Source of the DNA: Yoonia vestfoldensis
GTDB lineage: Bacteria; Pseudomonadota; Alphaproteobacteria; Rhodobacterales; Rhodobacteraceae
Length of the DNA: 64,000 nt
Direction of reading: 5' to 3'
Assembly (NCBI RefSeq): GCF_002158905.1
Contig: NZ_CP021431.1
Coordinates: 2,915,001-2,979,000 of the forward strand
Part shown: positions 1-11,833 of the stretch, one piece after another
Layout of the letters: each line of letters opens with the position of its first letter
How positions within the stretch are numbered: the first letter of the stretch is position 1
The notes under the pieces: model-generated
What the model saw: the letters and a program-made list of their open reading frames with translations, nothing else
Database searches by the model: none
What the model was told of the DNA's origin: nothing
Translations under genes and position numbers: made by a program

Positions 1-256
1 GGGCCATCACCTCGGCCTTGTCGAAATCGCCCAGCGCCACGAAAGAGGTCAGCGCGCTTTCGAGCAGGACAGGATTGCCCGGATCAGCCTGCAAGGCCGC
101 GCTGAAATATTGCGCGCCCTGGGCAAAATCATTGGCCCCCGCCGCCTGCCGCCCGGCCAGATAGGCCCCAAGATCGGCCTGCGCCAGCGCAGCCCCCCCC
201 GGCGCGCAAAGCGCGGCCGTCATGCCAGCGATCAGGATTTTTCTTAGCACGCTCAT
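1..256 (-). CDS. TPR-repeat periplasmic protein (partial, C-terminus outside window)
   Basis: The minus strand reads from an ATG at 256 without a stop to the window edge, giving 85 residues. The start is a typical Sec signal peptide: basic MSVLRK, a hydrophobic stretch, then ALA-QA as the likely cleavage site near residue 25. The mature part has alternating small and aromatic residues (AYLAGRQAAGANDFAQGAQY, then ALQADPGNPVLLESAL and a GDFDKA segment), which is the tetratricopeptide pattern. It is probably an exported TPR scaffold protein. The partner is unknown and the C-terminus is not visible. A run of eight G lies in the signal-peptide codons. Confidence 0.7.
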   Translation of the reverse strand, partial: MSVLRKILIAGMTAALCAPGGAALAQADLGAYLAGRQAAGANDFAQGAQYFSAALQADPGNPVLLESALTSFVALGDFDKAEVMA

Positions 257-361
257 GCCTCACTTTCGGGCTTATGCCTTGACGCTAGCCTTTCACCCGA
301 TGTCTTGCAAATATGTGCGGCTGTCGGGCAGCAATAAGTCGCGGATCGCGCGCTGATAGGC

Positions 362-394
362 CCACAAACAAAGAGGCAGGCCCGAAAGCCTGCC
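362..394 (-). terminator. Rho-independent terminator after the accD-folC operon
   Basis: Arms GGCAGGC (375-381) and GCCTGCC (388-394) form a perfect 7-bp stem with a 6-nt loop. Read on the minus strand the stem is followed by a T-rich TCTTTGTTTGTG stretch. It lies about 100 nt past the stop of the secreted-protein gene at 498, so it closes that operon. The rest of 257-497 shows nothing else I can support. Confidence 0.6.
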
Positions 395-497
395 GTCTCG
401 TCCCGCCCCACTGCCCGGCAACGCCCGTTTTTATGGCGCTTTGCGTTGCACAGACCCTATGCGATGAAGTGATTCGTCGTCAAGTGACTGATTCGCC

Positions 498-1007
498 CTA
501 GCTGGTCGGGGCGTAAATTTCGCAGATCGGGCTGACGGGGGTCGGGCTGACCAGAAACGGGGTTTCCGGTGGCATCCCGCTTTGTTCCAGCCAGACACCG
601 TTCAGGCAGAAATCCTGCGCGTAATTGCCAAGATTGAAGCCGAAACCCGGATCGCCGCAATCATCGGCATCGCCATTCGCATTCCAGGCCTGGCTGACAC
701 CCAGCCCCAGCTCATCGGGGGTCAGGAAGGCACCGCGCTGCGGATCAAAATGCAGCTGCCATGTGGCATCCGCTTTGCGTGTCTGCATGTCCCATTTGCC
801 GATCAGAAGGCCGTCAAGATAGCCCGCGATACGAAAATCGGTCACATCGTTTTCCGTGACCAGTGGCTGGGACAGCGCGGGCGGGGACACCGTCATCTGA
901 CCGGTCATCGTATAGCCATTGGCACCTTGCCAGCAGAAATAGAAATCAACCGCTTGCGCCTGCGTCCCGATCAAGACGGCAGCGGTCGCGGCCAATCTGG
1001 TGATCAT
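498..1007 (-). CDS. Secreted cysteine-containing protein of unknown function
   Basis: The 169-residue product starts with a clear signal peptide ([14 protein letters not shown], cleavage after QAQA). The mature part has four cysteines (FYFCWQ, DDCGDP, DFCLNG, SPICEI), suggesting two disulfides in the periplasm or outside the cell. I do not recognise the family. The ATG overlaps the folC stop by 4 nt (ATGA), so it is translated last in an accD-folC-this gene operon that ends in a hairpin terminator. Nothing in the sequence ties it to folate or fatty-acid synthesis; the link is positional only. Confidence 0.6.
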   Translation of the reverse strand: MITRLAATAAVLIGTQAQAVDFYFCWQGANGYTMTGQMTVSPPALSQPLVTENDVTDFRIAGYLDGLLIGKWDMQTRKADATWQLHFDPQRGAFLTPDELGLGVSQAWNANGDADDCGDPGFGFNLGNYAQDFCLNGVWLEQSGMPPETPFLVSPTPVSPICEIYAPTS

Positions 1008-2278
1008 GCCTCGTTTTCCCGGATGACATGGCCCGCCAGATAGAGCGACCCGCAGATCAGGATGCGCGCCTGCGGATGCGCGGCCCTGATCGCGCTGATC
1101 GCATCCTGCATGCTGGCGGCGGTGGTGGCGGGCAGCCCGACCTCTGCGGCAAAGCGGGCGGTATCCTCGGCGGGGATCGTATTCGCCTCGCCGGGGATGG
1201 ACAGGGCGGTCAGGCTTTGGGCCACCTGCGCCAAGGGCCGCAGATAGCCTGCGATATCCTTGGTGTTCAGCATGCCGCAGATCAGATGCGTCGGGCGCGG
1301 CGATTGCGCGCGCAGGGTCGCGGCAAGAGCCACGCCCGCGGCCGGGTTATGCCCGCCGTCCAGCCAGAGTTCGGCAGGGGCGGCCAGATCGACCAAAGCA
1401 CCCTTGGTCAGCTTTTCCATCCGCGCGGGCCAATAGGCACGGGTGACGGCCGCCTCGCAGGCGGGTTCATCCTTGCCCAAAGCCCGCAGCGCGGCAATGG
1501 CGGCGCCTGCATTCATCACCTGATGCGGGCCGGGCAGATTGGGCAAAGGCAAATCCAAAAGACCGCGCTCATCTTGATAGATCAGCCGGTCGCGTTCGCT
1601 GCTGACATGCCAATGTTGGCCATAAGCCAGCAACGGCGCACCGTTGCGCGCGGCGACCGCCTCGATCACATCCATGCTTTCGGGATGTTGCGGGCCGACG
1701 ACGCAGGGCACGCCGCGCTTGATGATCCCCGCCTTTTCGCCCGCGATCGCGGCCAAGCTGTTACCCAGATATTGCTGGTGGTCCATATCGACCGGCGTGA
1801 TGATGGTCAGCGCGGGCCGTGCCACAACATTGGTCGCATCCAGTCGCCCGCCAAGCCCGACCTCGAGCAGCGTGTAATCGGCGCGTGTTTCGGCAAAGGC
1901 CAGCAAGGCCGCGACGGTGGTGATCTCGAAATAGGTGATCGGGTCGGTGCCATTGGCGTGATAACAGCGGTCCAGCACATCACTTAGCGCGGGTTCGCTG
2001 ATCAATGCGCCCGCCAGCCTGATGCGTTCGTGAAACCGCGCCAGATGCGGGGATGTATAGGCATGCACGACGCTGCCGCCCTGTTCCAGCCCGGCGCGGA
2101 TCATCGCTTGGGTGGACCCTTTGCCATTGGTGCCCGCGACATGGATGACGGGGGGCAGCTGGTCCTGCGGATCGCCCACAGCCGCCAGCAGGCGCCAGAC
2201 GCGATCCAATGTCAGGTCGATGACCTTGGGGTGCAGCGCCATCATCCTTTGCAGGATAACGTCAGAATCTTGTGTCAC
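1004..2278 (-). CDS. folC: Bifunctional folylpolyglutamate / dihydrofolate synthase
   Basis: FolC ligates L-glutamate to dihydropteroate and to folates using ATP, in the cytoplasm. The 424 residues match family length. The Mur-ligase-type P-loop is GTNGKGST near residue 50, followed by YTSPHL, the FEITT segment, DATN ([12 protein letters not shown]), the MDHQ segment and the C-terminal LDGGHNP motif. I place the start at a GTG at 2278 because it overlaps the accD TGA by 4 nt (GTGA). The next in-frame ATG pair, 11 codons in, would lose conserved N-terminal sequence. The accD-folC pairing is common in proteobacteria. Confidence 0.93.
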   Translation of the reverse strand: MTQDSDVILQRMMALHPKVIDLTLDRVWRLLAAVGDPQDQLPPVIHVAGTNGKGSTQAMIRAGLEQGGSVVHAYTSPHLARFHERIRLAGALISEPALSDVLDRCYHANGTDPITYFEITTVAALLAFAETRADYTLLEVGLGGRLDATNVVARPALTIITPVDMDHQQYLGNSLAAIAGEKAGIIKRGVPCVVGPQHPESMDVIEAVAARNGAPLLAYGQHWHVSSERDRLIYQDERGLLDLPLPNLPGPHQVMNAGAAIAALRALGKDEPACEAAVTRAYWPARMEKLTKGALVDLAAPAELWLDGGHNPAAGVALAATLRAQSPRPTHLICGMLNTKDIAGYLRPLAQVAQSLTALSIPGEANTIPAEDTARFAAEVGLPATTAASMQDAISAIRAAHPQARILICGSLYLAGHVIRENEA

Positions 2279-3183
2279 TTGGCAGCATCCACCGGTTCGG
2301 CTGTGGGGGCAGGCAAGTCGCCTTTGACCGCCGGGGCCTGTCTGGTCAGCAGGCGCACGATGGTGATCAGCTCGTCCTTAAGATGGGTGCGTTTGGTCAC
2401 CCGGTCCAGCATCCCGTGATCCAGCAGATATTCCGCGCGCTGAAACCCTTCGGGCAGCTTTTCCCCGATGGTCTGTTCGATCACCCGCGCACCGGCAAAA
2501 CCGATCAGCGCATTGGGTTCGGCAATCTGGACATCGCCCAGCATGGCATAGGATGCGGTCACGCCACCCGTGGTCGGATGGGTCAGCACGACGATATAGG
2601 GCAGCCCCGCTTCTTTGAGCATCTGCACGGCGATGGTGGTGCGCGGCATCTGCATCAGCCCAAGGATACCTTCTTGCATCCGCGCCCCACCGGCTGCGGA
2701 AAACAGGATCAGCGGGCGTTTGAGCGCAATGGCGCGTTCGGCGGCGGCGACGATGGCATTGCCGACATACATCGACATCGACCCGCCCATGAAGGAAAAA
2801 TCCTGCACCGCAACGACGACACCGGTGCGGCCCATATCGCCCTCGGCCACCAGCATCGCGTCTTTTTCGCCGGTCTTCTTGCGGGCTTCCTTGATGCGGT
2901 CGGTATATTTCTTCTGATCGCGGAAATGCAAAGGGTCGGCGACAGGGTCAGGAACGGCCACCTCGACAAAGACGCCGCCATCAAACAAGGCCCGCAGCCG
3001 GTCGCGCGCGCCGATGGCCATATGGTGATCGCAATTGGTGCAGACGTTCAGATTGTCCGACAATTCGCGGTGAAACAGCATGGTCCCGCATTCGGGACAT
3101 TTGGTCCACAGATTCTCGGGCACTTCGCGGCGCGAAAACAACGAGTTGATCGTCGGGCGAACGTAATTGGTGATCCAGTTCAT
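2275..3183 (-). CDS. accD: Acetyl-CoA carboxylase carboxyltransferase subunit beta
   Basis: AccD forms, with AccA, the carboxyltransferase that moves CO2 from biotin carrier protein to acetyl-CoA, the first committed step of fatty-acid synthesis. The product (302 residues from ATG 3183) starts [10 protein letters not shown]. It has the N-terminal C4 zinc ribbon (CPECG, then CTNCD 15 residues later) and the crotonase-like core with [12 protein letters not shown] and the HPTTGGV segment. An ATG 8 codons upstream is possible, but 3183 has AAGG just before it and matches the family N-terminus. The gene is translationally coupled to folC. Confidence 0.95.
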   Translation of the reverse strand: MNWITNYVRPTINSLFSRREVPENLWTKCPECGTMLFHRELSDNLNVCTNCDHHMAIGARDRLRALFDGGVFVEVAVPDPVADPLHFRDQKKYTDRIKEARKKTGEKDAMLVAEGDMGRTGVVVAVQDFSFMGGSMSMYVGNAIVAAAERAIALKRPLILFSAAGGARMQEGILGLMQMPRTTIAVQMLKEAGLPYIVVLTHPTTGGVTASYAMLGDVQIAEPNALIGFAGARVIEQTIGEKLPEGFQRAEYLLDHGMLDRVTKRTHLKDELITIVRLLTRQAPAVKGDLPAPTAEPVDAAK

Positions 3184-3238
3184 GGGCGGGCCTTCTGCTT
3201 GACCCAAAAGAGATATGACCCTGCGGCTGAAAATGCAA

Positions 3239-4144
3239 TCAGCGCTTGATCGCGATCCTGGCCGCCAGCCACATCACCAGCACCCAAAGCGCCAGCGTCA
3301 GCCCCTGCACGATCAGGAGCGGATCAAGCAGGCGCGCAAGGCTGTAATCAAGCGCGGCGGGATCTTCATAAGGATAGACGAACAGCGCCAGCCCCGAGGC
3401 CGGCCAATCCGCAACCGCGTAAAGCAGCAATGCAAAGGCATTATTGGCCAGATGCAGCCCGATCGCGGCCCCCAGATTGCCGGTCCGCGCGGTCAGATCG
3501 GCGCAGGCCAGCCCCAGCAAACCCGCCCAGACCGCCCAGATCACCCCATCAGCAGGACCATAGCCGTTCCAATAATGCAGCGCCCCGAACAGGGCCGACG
3601 GACAAAACATCCATAGCCAGCGCGCGCCTGACAGGCAGGCCATCTGCTGTTGCAAATAGCCGCGAAAAAGCAGCTCTTCGGTGCCGACCTGCACCAAAAG
3701 CGCCAGCAGTGCGACAGGCAACAGCACCAGCCAAGCCCCAAGATCGCGCATGACCAAAGCGTCATCCACCAGCGCCGCGGGCGGGACCAGTTCGATCAGC
3801 AGCAAGACCAGCCCGACCGCCCCGCCTACCCGCTTGAGATCAGCCCAAGCCGCGCTGCGATCCCCGACCAGCGACCAAAAGCCACGCCTGTGCAGCAGAT
3901 GCAGCAAAACCACCAAGCCCAGCCCCGCGACGGCAAAGCTGAAAAATTGCAGCAAGGTGCCGAATGCGCTTGTGCCCGCGATATAGGCCGCACGCGCCTC
4001 GGCGGGCAAAAACAAGGCCAGAACAACAGGTGACAGGCTAAAAATCAGCGCGACCAAGGCCATCATGGCAACCACGCGCCACAGGTCCCGCACCGGCCAT
4101 GCAGGGCGGATGAACGCGGCATGGGCGCGGTAAGGATCACTCAT
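3239..4144 (-). CDS. CPBP-family intramembrane metalloprotease
   Basis: This is a roughly 300-residue polytopic membrane protein with about eight hydrophobic segments. It carries the three CPBP (Abi/CAAX-like) motifs: EELLFRG (EExxxR), FGALHYWNG (FxxxH) and HLANNAF (HxxxN). In characterised relatives these residues form the metal-dependent catalytic site. The substrate here is unknown. The start at 4144 (MSDPYRAH) is preferred over an ATG 8 codons upstream because that stretch looks non-coding. It ends 55 nt before the accD start and diverges from ilvD. Confidence 0.85.
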   Translation of the reverse strand: MSDPYRAHAAFIRPAWPVRDLWRVVAMMALVALIFSLSPVVLALFLPAEARAAYIAGTSAFGTLLQFFSFAVAGLGLVVLLHLLHRRGFWSLVGDRSAAWADLKRVGGAVGLVLLLIELVPPAALVDDALVMRDLGAWLVLLPVALLALLVQVGTEELLFRGYLQQQMACLSGARWLWMFCPSALFGALHYWNGYGPADGVIWAVWAGLLGLACADLTARTGNLGAAIGLHLANNAFALLLYAVADWPASGLALFVYPYEDPAALDYSLARLLDPLLIVQGLTLALWVLVMWLAARIAIKR

Positions 4145-4252
4145 GCGCCTGTTTAGACAGCCATCCACACCGCCTGCAATGGCGGTTTCGCGCTTGTGTC
4201 AGTGACGCCCGTTATTTAGACCGTGTCCAACAGTTTTTCGGGGAGAGATATC

Positions 4253-5986
4253 ATGCCAAACACTCGTGTCGACAAATCCAGATTGCCCAGCCGCCATGTG
4301 ACCGAAGGCGCATCGCGCGCGCCGCATCGGTCCTATTTCTATGCGATGGGGCTGGATGAACATGAAATCGCGCAGCCTTGGGTCGGTGTCGCCACCTGCT
4401 GGAACGAGGCAGCCCCTTGCAATATCACGCTGAACCGGCAGGCGCAGGCCGTCAAGCTGGGCGTCAAGAACGCCAAAGGCACGCCGCGCGAATTTACCAC
4501 GATCACCGTCACCGACGGCATCGCGATGGGCCATGAAGGAATGCGCTCATCGCTCGCTTCGCGCGAAGCCATCGCCGATACGGTGGAATTGACGATGCGC
4601 GGCCATTGCTATGACGCTTTGGTCGGTCTGGCGGGCTGCGACAAATCGCTGCCGGGCATGATGATGGCGATGGTGCGGCTGAATGTGCCGTCGGTGTTCA
4701 TCTATGGCGGGTCGATCCTGCCGGGCCGGTTGAACGGGCAGGACGTGACCGTCCAAGACGTGTTCGAGGCCGTGGGCAAGCATCAGGCCGGCAATATGTC
4801 GGATGCGGAACTGGAAATCCTCGAACGCGTGGCCTGTCCATCTGCCGGGGCCTGTGGCGGGCAATTCACCGCCAATACCATGGCTTGCGTGTCTGAAGCC
4901 ATCGGTCTGGCGCTGCTGAATTCCTCGGGTGCGCCCGCGCCTTACGAATCGCGCGACCAATATGGCGTGGCTTCGGGCGAGGCGGTGATGAACCTGATCG
5001 CCAAGAACATCCGCGCCCGCGATATCGTGACACGCAAATCGCTGGAAAATGCGGCCCGCATCGTGGCCTGCACCGGCGGGTCCACCAATGCCGGTCTGCA
5101 CCTGCCCGCCATCGCCGCCGAGGCCGGGATTGATTTCGATCTGGCCGATGTCTGCGAGATTTTCCGCGATACCCCCTATTTCGTCGATCTGAAACCCGGC
5201 GGCAAATATGTGGCCAAGGATCTTTACGAAGCAGGCGGCGTGCCGATCGTTCTGAAAGAACTGCGCAAGGCTGGTCTGATCCACGAGGATTGCATGACAG
5301 CGACAGGCCGCGTGATCGGTGAAGAACTCGACATGATCAAAGGCGAGGCGGATAACCGCGTCATCTATTCCGTTGAGAACCCGATCACCAAGACCGGCGG
5401 TGTCGTTGGCCTGAAAGGCAACCTTGCCCCCGAAGGCGCGATTGTGAAGGTCGCGGGCATGTCCGAGGAAGAACAGCTGTTCACCGGCCCCGCCCGCGTG
5501 TTCGAATGCGAAGAAGACGCTTTCGAAGCCGTGAAAGCCCGCCAATATGAAGAAGGCGAAGTCATCGTCATCCGCAACGAAGGCCCCAGAGGCGGCCCCG
5601 GCATGCGCGAGATGCTGTCCACCACCGCCGCCCTGTCCGGCCAAGGCATGGGCAAAAAGGTCGCGCTGATCACCGATGGCCGCTTTTCGGGGGCAACCCG
5701 CGGGTTCTGCGTGGGCCATGTCGGCCCAGAGGCCGCACAGGGCGGCCCAATCGCGCTGTTGAAAGACGGCGATATGATCACGCTGAATGCCCATACCGGC
5801 GAATTGTCGGTCGCGCTCAGCGATGCGGAACTGGAGGAGCGGCGCAAAAACTGGTCCGGCCCGCGCGACACGATCTATGCCTCGGGTGCTTTGTGGAAAT
5901 ATGCGCAGCTGGTCGGGTCCACCCGTCTGGGCGCGCTGACCCATCCCGGCGCAAAGGGTGAAAAACACATCTACATGGACCTTTAG
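4253..5986 (+). CDS. ilvD: Dihydroxy-acid dehydratase
   Basis: IlvD dehydrates 2,3-dihydroxy-isovalerate and 2,3-dihydroxy-3-methylvalerate in valine/isoleucine synthesis; products also feed leucine and pantothenate. The 577 residues are full family length. Iron-sulfur ligand segments are visible ([28 protein letters not shown]), as are TGGSTN and the C-terminal [10 protein letters not shown]. The start at 4253 is set by GGGGAGA 7 nt upstream; an in-frame ATG 10 codons earlier has no such site. A lipoprotein gene begins 4 nt after the stop. Confidence 0.96.
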   Translation: MPNTRVDKSRLPSRHVTEGASRAPHRSYFYAMGLDEHEIAQPWVGVATCWNEAAPCNITLNRQAQAVKLGVKNAKGTPREFTTITVTDGIAMGHEGMRSSLASREAIADTVELTMRGHCYDALVGLAGCDKSLPGMMMAMVRLNVPSVFIYGGSILPGRLNGQDVTVQDVFEAVGKHQAGNMSDAELEILERVACPSAGACGGQFTANTMACVSEAIGLALLNSSGAPAPYESRDQYGVASGEAVMNLIAKNIRARDIVTRKSLENAARIVACTGGSTNAGLHLPAIAAEAGIDFDLADVCEIFRDTPYFVDLKPGGKYVAKDLYEAGGVPIVLKELRKAGLIHEDCMTATGRVIGEELDMIKGEADNRVIYSVENPITKTGGVVGLKGNLAPEGAIVKVAGMSEEEQLFTGPARVFECEEDAFEAVKARQYEEGEVIVIRNEGPRGGPGMREMLSTTAALSGQGMGKKVALITDGRFSGATRGFCVGHVGPEAAQGGPIALLKDGDMITLNAHTGELSVALSDAELEERRKNWSGPRDTIYASGALWKYAQLVGSTRLGALTHPGAKGEKHIYMDL

Positions 5987-5990
5987 GCCC

Positions 5991-6590
5991 ATGATCGGGC
6001 GCGCCATCGCCTGTGTCGGGATCGTGGCCCTTGCCGCTTGCGATCCGGTGGTGGTGGCGCAGCCCGTGACGATGCTGAACGGCGATCTGGTGGTCACGCC
6101 ACCTGAGGGATATTGCGCCGATCCCCTATCCAGCCGCCCGCGCGCTGGTTTCGCGGTCTTTGCGCCCTGTGTCACGCTGGGTGCGGACGCGCCGGTGCCG
6201 TCCATCATCGGCGTGGCGATTGTACAGGCAGGCGATGCGGGATCGGCCATGGTCACCGGCGGCGAAAGCGCCTTGCATGAATTCCTGACCAGCCCGCAGG
6301 GCGCGGGGCTGTTGGACAAAGGCGGCAGCGGCGCGACGATCAGCGTGATTTCATCGCAGGCAATCGGCGGGCGGGTGATCGTCCATTTCCGTGACACGGG
6401 CCCCGCACCGATGGCGGGGCTTGGCTCCGACGAATGGCGCGTCTTTACCGATATGAATGACCGGCTTGTCACGGTCTCGGTGCGCGGTCTGGATGACGCG
6501 CCGCTGTCTGCCATGCGCGGGCGCGCCTTGCTGGATCAGGTCTTGCGCGGCTTGTCGCCAGGCGTGATGATGGCCGATGCGACGCCATAG
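5991..6590 (+). CDS. Putative lipoprotein downstream of ilvD
   Basis: The 199-residue product starts MIGRAIACVGIVALAAC, a short lipoprotein signal with lipobox LAAC (Cys at residue 17). It should therefore be acylated and anchored to the outer membrane or the periplasmic face. The rest is soluble with two further cysteines (GYCADP, FAPCVTL). I recognise no catalytic motif or named family. The ATG is 4 nt after the ilvD TAG, so it is very likely cotranscribed; the function is unknown. A longer in-frame start inside ilvD lacks the signal and is rejected. Confidence 0.65.
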   Translation: MIGRAIACVGIVALAACDPVVVAQPVTMLNGDLVVTPPEGYCADPLSSRPRAGFAVFAPCVTLGADAPVPSIIGVAIVQAGDAGSAMVTGGESALHEFLTSPQGAGLLDKGGSGATISVISSQAIGGRVIVHFRDTGPAPMAGLGSDEWRVFTDMNDRLVTVSVRGLDDAPLSAMRGRALLDQVLRGLSPGVMMADATP

Positions 6591-6619
6591 CCGGCTGCCC
6601 GCGAAAGGACCGCGAACCG

Positions 6620-7393
6620 ATGCCAATCACACCACAGACCCTGCTGGGCCGGCTGTTTCACAAAGGCGCGCTGGCGCGGTGGCGCGCGGCGGCGCGGCAT
6701 GCGGATAAAACGGATCTGATCGCCCTGCGCGCGCAACGCTATCAGGCGCGCCAATTGAAATCCGCGTTACAGGACCTGTGCGATCAGGCCGACGACCGGC
6801 TGACACCGCCGCTGCATGGGTCTGACAATTTCGCCCGGCCGGTCGGGACGGATTGGTCCTGGCGGCCCGCGCTCTGGCGGCTGCGTCTGGACAAGGGCGG
6901 ATATGCACCGGTGCAGGACAACACCAGGATCGGCGATGAGATCGGTTTCTTTCACGATTGCCCCCGGTCGCAAATCGCTGTCCGGCAAATCAGAAACATG
7001 CGCGATATCGAGGTCGCCCCTTTCGCCTTGCGGATGGAGGTTTTCCATTTCACCGGAAATTACCTGTCGCTTGTCGTCGATCTGCCAGCACAAAGCTGCG
7101 CGGGGCTGCGCAAACAGCATATCATCGCGCTATCAACCGTGATCACGGCGGAACAGCCGGTCAATATCTCTGCCCGGCTGAACCTGCGCCATGGCCCGAA
7201 TACCGAACAGATCCTGCTGCCGCTTCTGCAAGACGGGGCGCAATCGACCGTTGCCTTCGATCTGGCCTATACCCAATTGAACGAACAGCGCGCAGAGAAT
7301 ATCTGGATCGATCTGATGTTCGAAAACCCTGCGATGAACAATGTAACCTTGCGCGATCTGACCATCTGCCGTTATCCGCGCGCGCAAATTTGA
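6620..7393 (+). CDS. Conserved hypothetical protein
   Basis: The 257-residue product has no signal peptide or membrane segment and a basic N-terminus (GRLFHKGALARWRAAARHAD). The middle and C-terminal parts look like a beta-rich domain with alternating hydrophobic residues. I do not recognise a catalytic motif. It starts 29 nt after the lipoprotein gene and 10 nt before another small gene on the same strand, so the three probably share a transcript. The codon use is that of its neighbours. An uncharacterised Rhodobacterales family is my best guess. Confidence 0.55.
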   Translation: MPITPQTLLGRLFHKGALARWRAAARHADKTDLIALRAQRYQARQLKSALQDLCDQADDRLTPPLHGSDNFARPVGTDWSWRPALWRLRLDKGGYAPVQDNTRIGDEIGFFHDCPRSQIAVRQIRNMRDIEVAPFALRMEVFHFTGNYLSLVVDLPAQSCAGLRKQHIIALSTVITAEQPVNISARLNLRHGPNTEQILLPLLQDGAQSTVAFDLAYTQLNEQRAENIWIDLMFENPAMNNVTLRDLTICRYPRAQI

Positions 7394-7403
7394 AAGGTGC
7401 TTC

Positions 7404-7769
7404 ATGTCTGATCCGGTTCTGACAAGCGCGCAGCTGCGCGCGGGTATCTGGGACTTTCGCGTGACCTGCGCGACGACACCCGCGCTGATCGCCAGTCATG
7501 AAGGACAGCCGCTGCCCGGGCTGCGCTGCGATCCGGATACAGGAACAGGCAGCTGGCGGTGCAGCCTGCCGGTGCCTGCCGCGATCCTGAGCGAAGGGCT
7601 GCAGACTATCGTGATCCACACCGCCGCGGGCGTCACCATCGGCAGCCTGGCGATCCTGTCGGGCGCGGCGCTGGCTGATGATATCCGCGCGGAAATCGAC
7701 CTTCTGCGCAGCGAACTCGACCTGCTGAAAGCGGCCTTTCGCCAGCAGCATCATTCCCAAACACACTAG
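7404..7769 (+). CDS. Small hypothetical protein with C-terminal coiled coil
   Basis: The 121-residue soluble protein has a C-terminal stretch of about 25 residues with a leucine heptad pattern (IDLLRSELDLLKAAFR), a likely short coiled coil for oligomerisation. The N-terminal 85 residues look beta-rich and hold two cysteines. It follows the preceding hypothetical gene by 10 nt with AAAGG upstream of the ATG. I do not recognise the family. The pair may act together, but that is inference from spacing only. Confidence 0.5.
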   Translation: MSDPVLTSAQLRAGIWDFRVTCATTPALIASHEGQPLPGLRCDPDTGTGSWRCSLPVPAAILSEGLQTIVIHTAAGVTIGSLAILSGAALADDIRAEIDLLRSELDLLKAAFRQQHHSQTH

Positions 7770-7858
7770 CGCGGTGCGCTTTGCGGCCGGGGGCGCAACC
7801 CAATGCCCTTTGCGCGACAGGGCTGGCATCTGCCGATGTGACGCCACGTTGGGCGTGA

Positions 7859-9931
<2,073 letters not shown>

Positions 9932-10080
9932 CGCAGCGCCGGACGCGTATATCAGCCACAGCCTGAGGCTATTTTCTGTTTCCGCAGCGTCACCAAAGCT
10001 GATCCCGTTCCCCATATTGTCAGGCATTCGTCCCATTCCTGCCTGAATTTGCGGTCAGGACTGGGTCAAGGGCACAAGCA

Positions 10081-11001
10081 ATGTGGATGTCGGGAATGGA
10101 TCGCCTCACGGAAATGGAAGCCTTTGCAACCGTGGTTGACCAAGGTGGCTTTACCGATGCGGCAAAGAAAATGGGGATCTCCAAATCGGCGGTGTCCAAA
10201 CATGTCTCTGCCCTAGAGGCGCGTCTGGGCGCGCGGCTGCTCAACCGGACCACCCGCCGCGTCAGCCCGACGGAAATCGGGCTGGCCTATTACGACCGCG
10301 CCCGCCGCGTGCTGAACGACGCAGGCGAAGCCGATGCGCTGGTCACATCCATGCAAACCGCGCCATCGGGTCTGCTGCGGATCAGCGTCGCCACCGATTT
10401 CGGGATGAACCATCTGTCACCGGTTCTGGGCGCATTTTTGGGCGCCTATCCCGATATCACCGTGAATATGGTGCTGAACAACCGCTATGTCGAACTGATC
10501 TCGGAAGGTTTTGATATGGCGGTGCGGATCGGTGAAATGGAAGACAGCACCTTGCGCGCGCATAAGTTGACCGAAACGACCCGCCGGATGATCGCCAGCC
10601 CGGGCTATTTCGCGCAATACGGCCGCCCCGAGAAAATCGACGATCTGAACGATCACAAGCTGCTGCATTATTCCAACCAGGCCAATTCAGCGGTCTGGAA
10701 ACTGACCGCGCCCTCGGGCGAGAAACGGCAGGTCCGCACCGCAGGCTGGCTGACGGTGAACGACGGCCAATCCTTGCTGAACGCCTGTATCGGCGGGCTG
10801 GGCATCGCCTATCTGCCCAGTTTTCTCTATGCCGAGGCCAAGCGCAGCGGCCTGGTCGAAGAAGCGATCCCCGATCTGCCGCATGAAACCCTGGGGATCT
10901 ACGCCGTCTATCCACAAGGACATTTCACACAGCCCAAAGTCCGCGCCTTTGTCGATTTTCTGTCCAAGACCTTTGCCGACAAAGGCCCCGACAGTTGGTA
11001 A
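10081..11001 (+). CDS. LysR-family transcriptional regulator
   Basis: The 306-residue product has an N-terminal winged helix-turn-helix (TEMEAFATVVDQGGFTDAAK, then SKSAVSKHVSALE) followed by a periplasmic-binding-protein-like effector domain. The tail matches the LysR group that begins MDRLxxMxxF. The start is uncertain: ATG 10081 has AAGGG 8 nt upstream, while ATG 10096 gives the more family-like N-terminus. It follows fadH by 149 nt on the same strand and its target and inducer are unknown. Nothing notable is visible in the 149-nt gap apart from a very short GCC-TGA-GGC hairpin followed by T residues. Confidence 0.85.
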   Translation: MWMSGMDRLTEMEAFATVVDQGGFTDAAKKMGISKSAVSKHVSALEARLGARLLNRTTRRVSPTEIGLAYYDRARRVLNDAGEADALVTSMQTAPSGLLRISVATDFGMNHLSPVLGAFLGAYPDITVNMVLNNRYVELISEGFDMAVRIGEMEDSTLRAHKLTETTRRMIASPGYFAQYGRPEKIDDLNDHKLLHYSNQANSAVWKLTAPSGEKRQVRTAGWLTVNDGQSLLNACIGGLGIAYLPSFLYAEAKRSGLVEEAIPDLPHETLGIYAVYPQGHFTQPKVRAFVDFLSKTFADKGPDSW

Positions 11002-11078
11002 CAGCGCCGATCATGGGGCCATCAACGATCTATTAATTTATACCGGCTACCTTGCGCTTGTCGGTTGCGGGGGCGGGT

Positions 11079-11828
11079 ATGGAAAAGATCATCAATCTAC
11101 TCGCACCGCGCAACAGGCTGGGCGTGGTCCTGCGGGTCGTGCTGTTCACCATCGCAATCGGCTTGGCCAATATGGTGTTTGCAGTGACCATCGTGCCACG
11201 GCTGCCAGACGTGCCGCTGGTCTATGATTTGACCCGGGCGCTTGTCGTCGGCGTGCCGTTTCTTTGGCTGTTTTTCGCGGTGATGCTGCATCAGGTCCGT
11301 TTGCAACGGCGGCTATCGTTCCTATCCTGCAGGGATTGGCTGACGGGGCTGAATAACCGGCGCACCTTCTTTGATCTGGCCACGCTGCGGACCCAGCAAT
11401 GTAAAACCGGCATCCTGTTGATGCTGGATGCGGATCATTTCAAGCAGATCAATGACACTTATGGGCATCAGGCGGGCGATTCCTGTTTGAAAGCGATTGC
11501 TTACATGCTGAACCGGAACCTGCGCACCGGCGATATCAGCGGCCGAATCGGGGGCGAAGAATTCGCCATCCTGCTGGCGGATACCACGCCAGACCACGCC
11601 CGCGTGATCAGTGAACGGCTTGCCAAACCCATTCCGTTTCGGGCCGGCCCCGCACATCTGACGGTCACGCTGTCGATCGGGGCCGTCGTTGCCACGCCCG
11701 ACACGCCGCTGGATGTGCTGTTCAGCCTCGCTGACCGGGCCTTGTATCAGGCCAAATCCGAAGGGCGCGCGCGCGTCGTCTTTGCAGAGCCTGTTTTCGA
11801 CACGACCCAGATCAGGCTGGCCGTCTGA
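11079..11828 (+). CDS. Membrane diguanylate cyclase (GGDEF)
   Basis: The product has two N-terminal transmembrane segments (residues about 15-40 and 55-75) and one cytoplasmic GGDEF domain. The active-site loop reads RIGGEEF, a functional GGEEF variant. The inhibitory I-site RTGD sits exactly five residues before it, so the enzyme should make cyclic di-GMP and be product-inhibited. Substrate-binding LDADHFKQINDTYGH is intact. No sensory domain beyond the membrane part is visible. An in-frame TTG at 11052 is rejected in favour of ATG 11079, which follows a G-rich site. It converges with the OmpA-like gene, 5 nt apart. Confidence 0.88.
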   Translation: MEKIINLLAPRNRLGVVLRVVLFTIAIGLANMVFAVTIVPRLPDVPLVYDLTRALVVGVPFLWLFFAVMLHQVRLQRRLSFLSCRDWLTGLNNRRTFFDLATLRTQQCKTGILLMLDADHFKQINDTYGHQAGDSCLKAIAYMLNRNLRTGDISGRIGGEEFAILLADTTPDHARVISERLAKPIPFRAGPAHLTVTLSIGAVVATPDTPLDVLFSLADRALYQAKSEGRARVVFAEPVFDTTQIRLAV

Positions 11829-11833
11829 TCACG

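Noticed and set aside
457..660. Short frames in and around the 257-497 gap
   Set aside because: They have no RBS or coding-like composition; the stretch is explained by the terminator and spacer.
4547..6514. Very long open frame antisense to ilvD (about 655 codons), and similar ones opposite fadH, phaA, uvrC, the antiporter and SulP
   Set aside because: These are mirror frames of high-GC coding DNA. Their translations are low-complexity and rich in His, Arg, Gln and Gly, and the opposite strand has clear conserved motifs.
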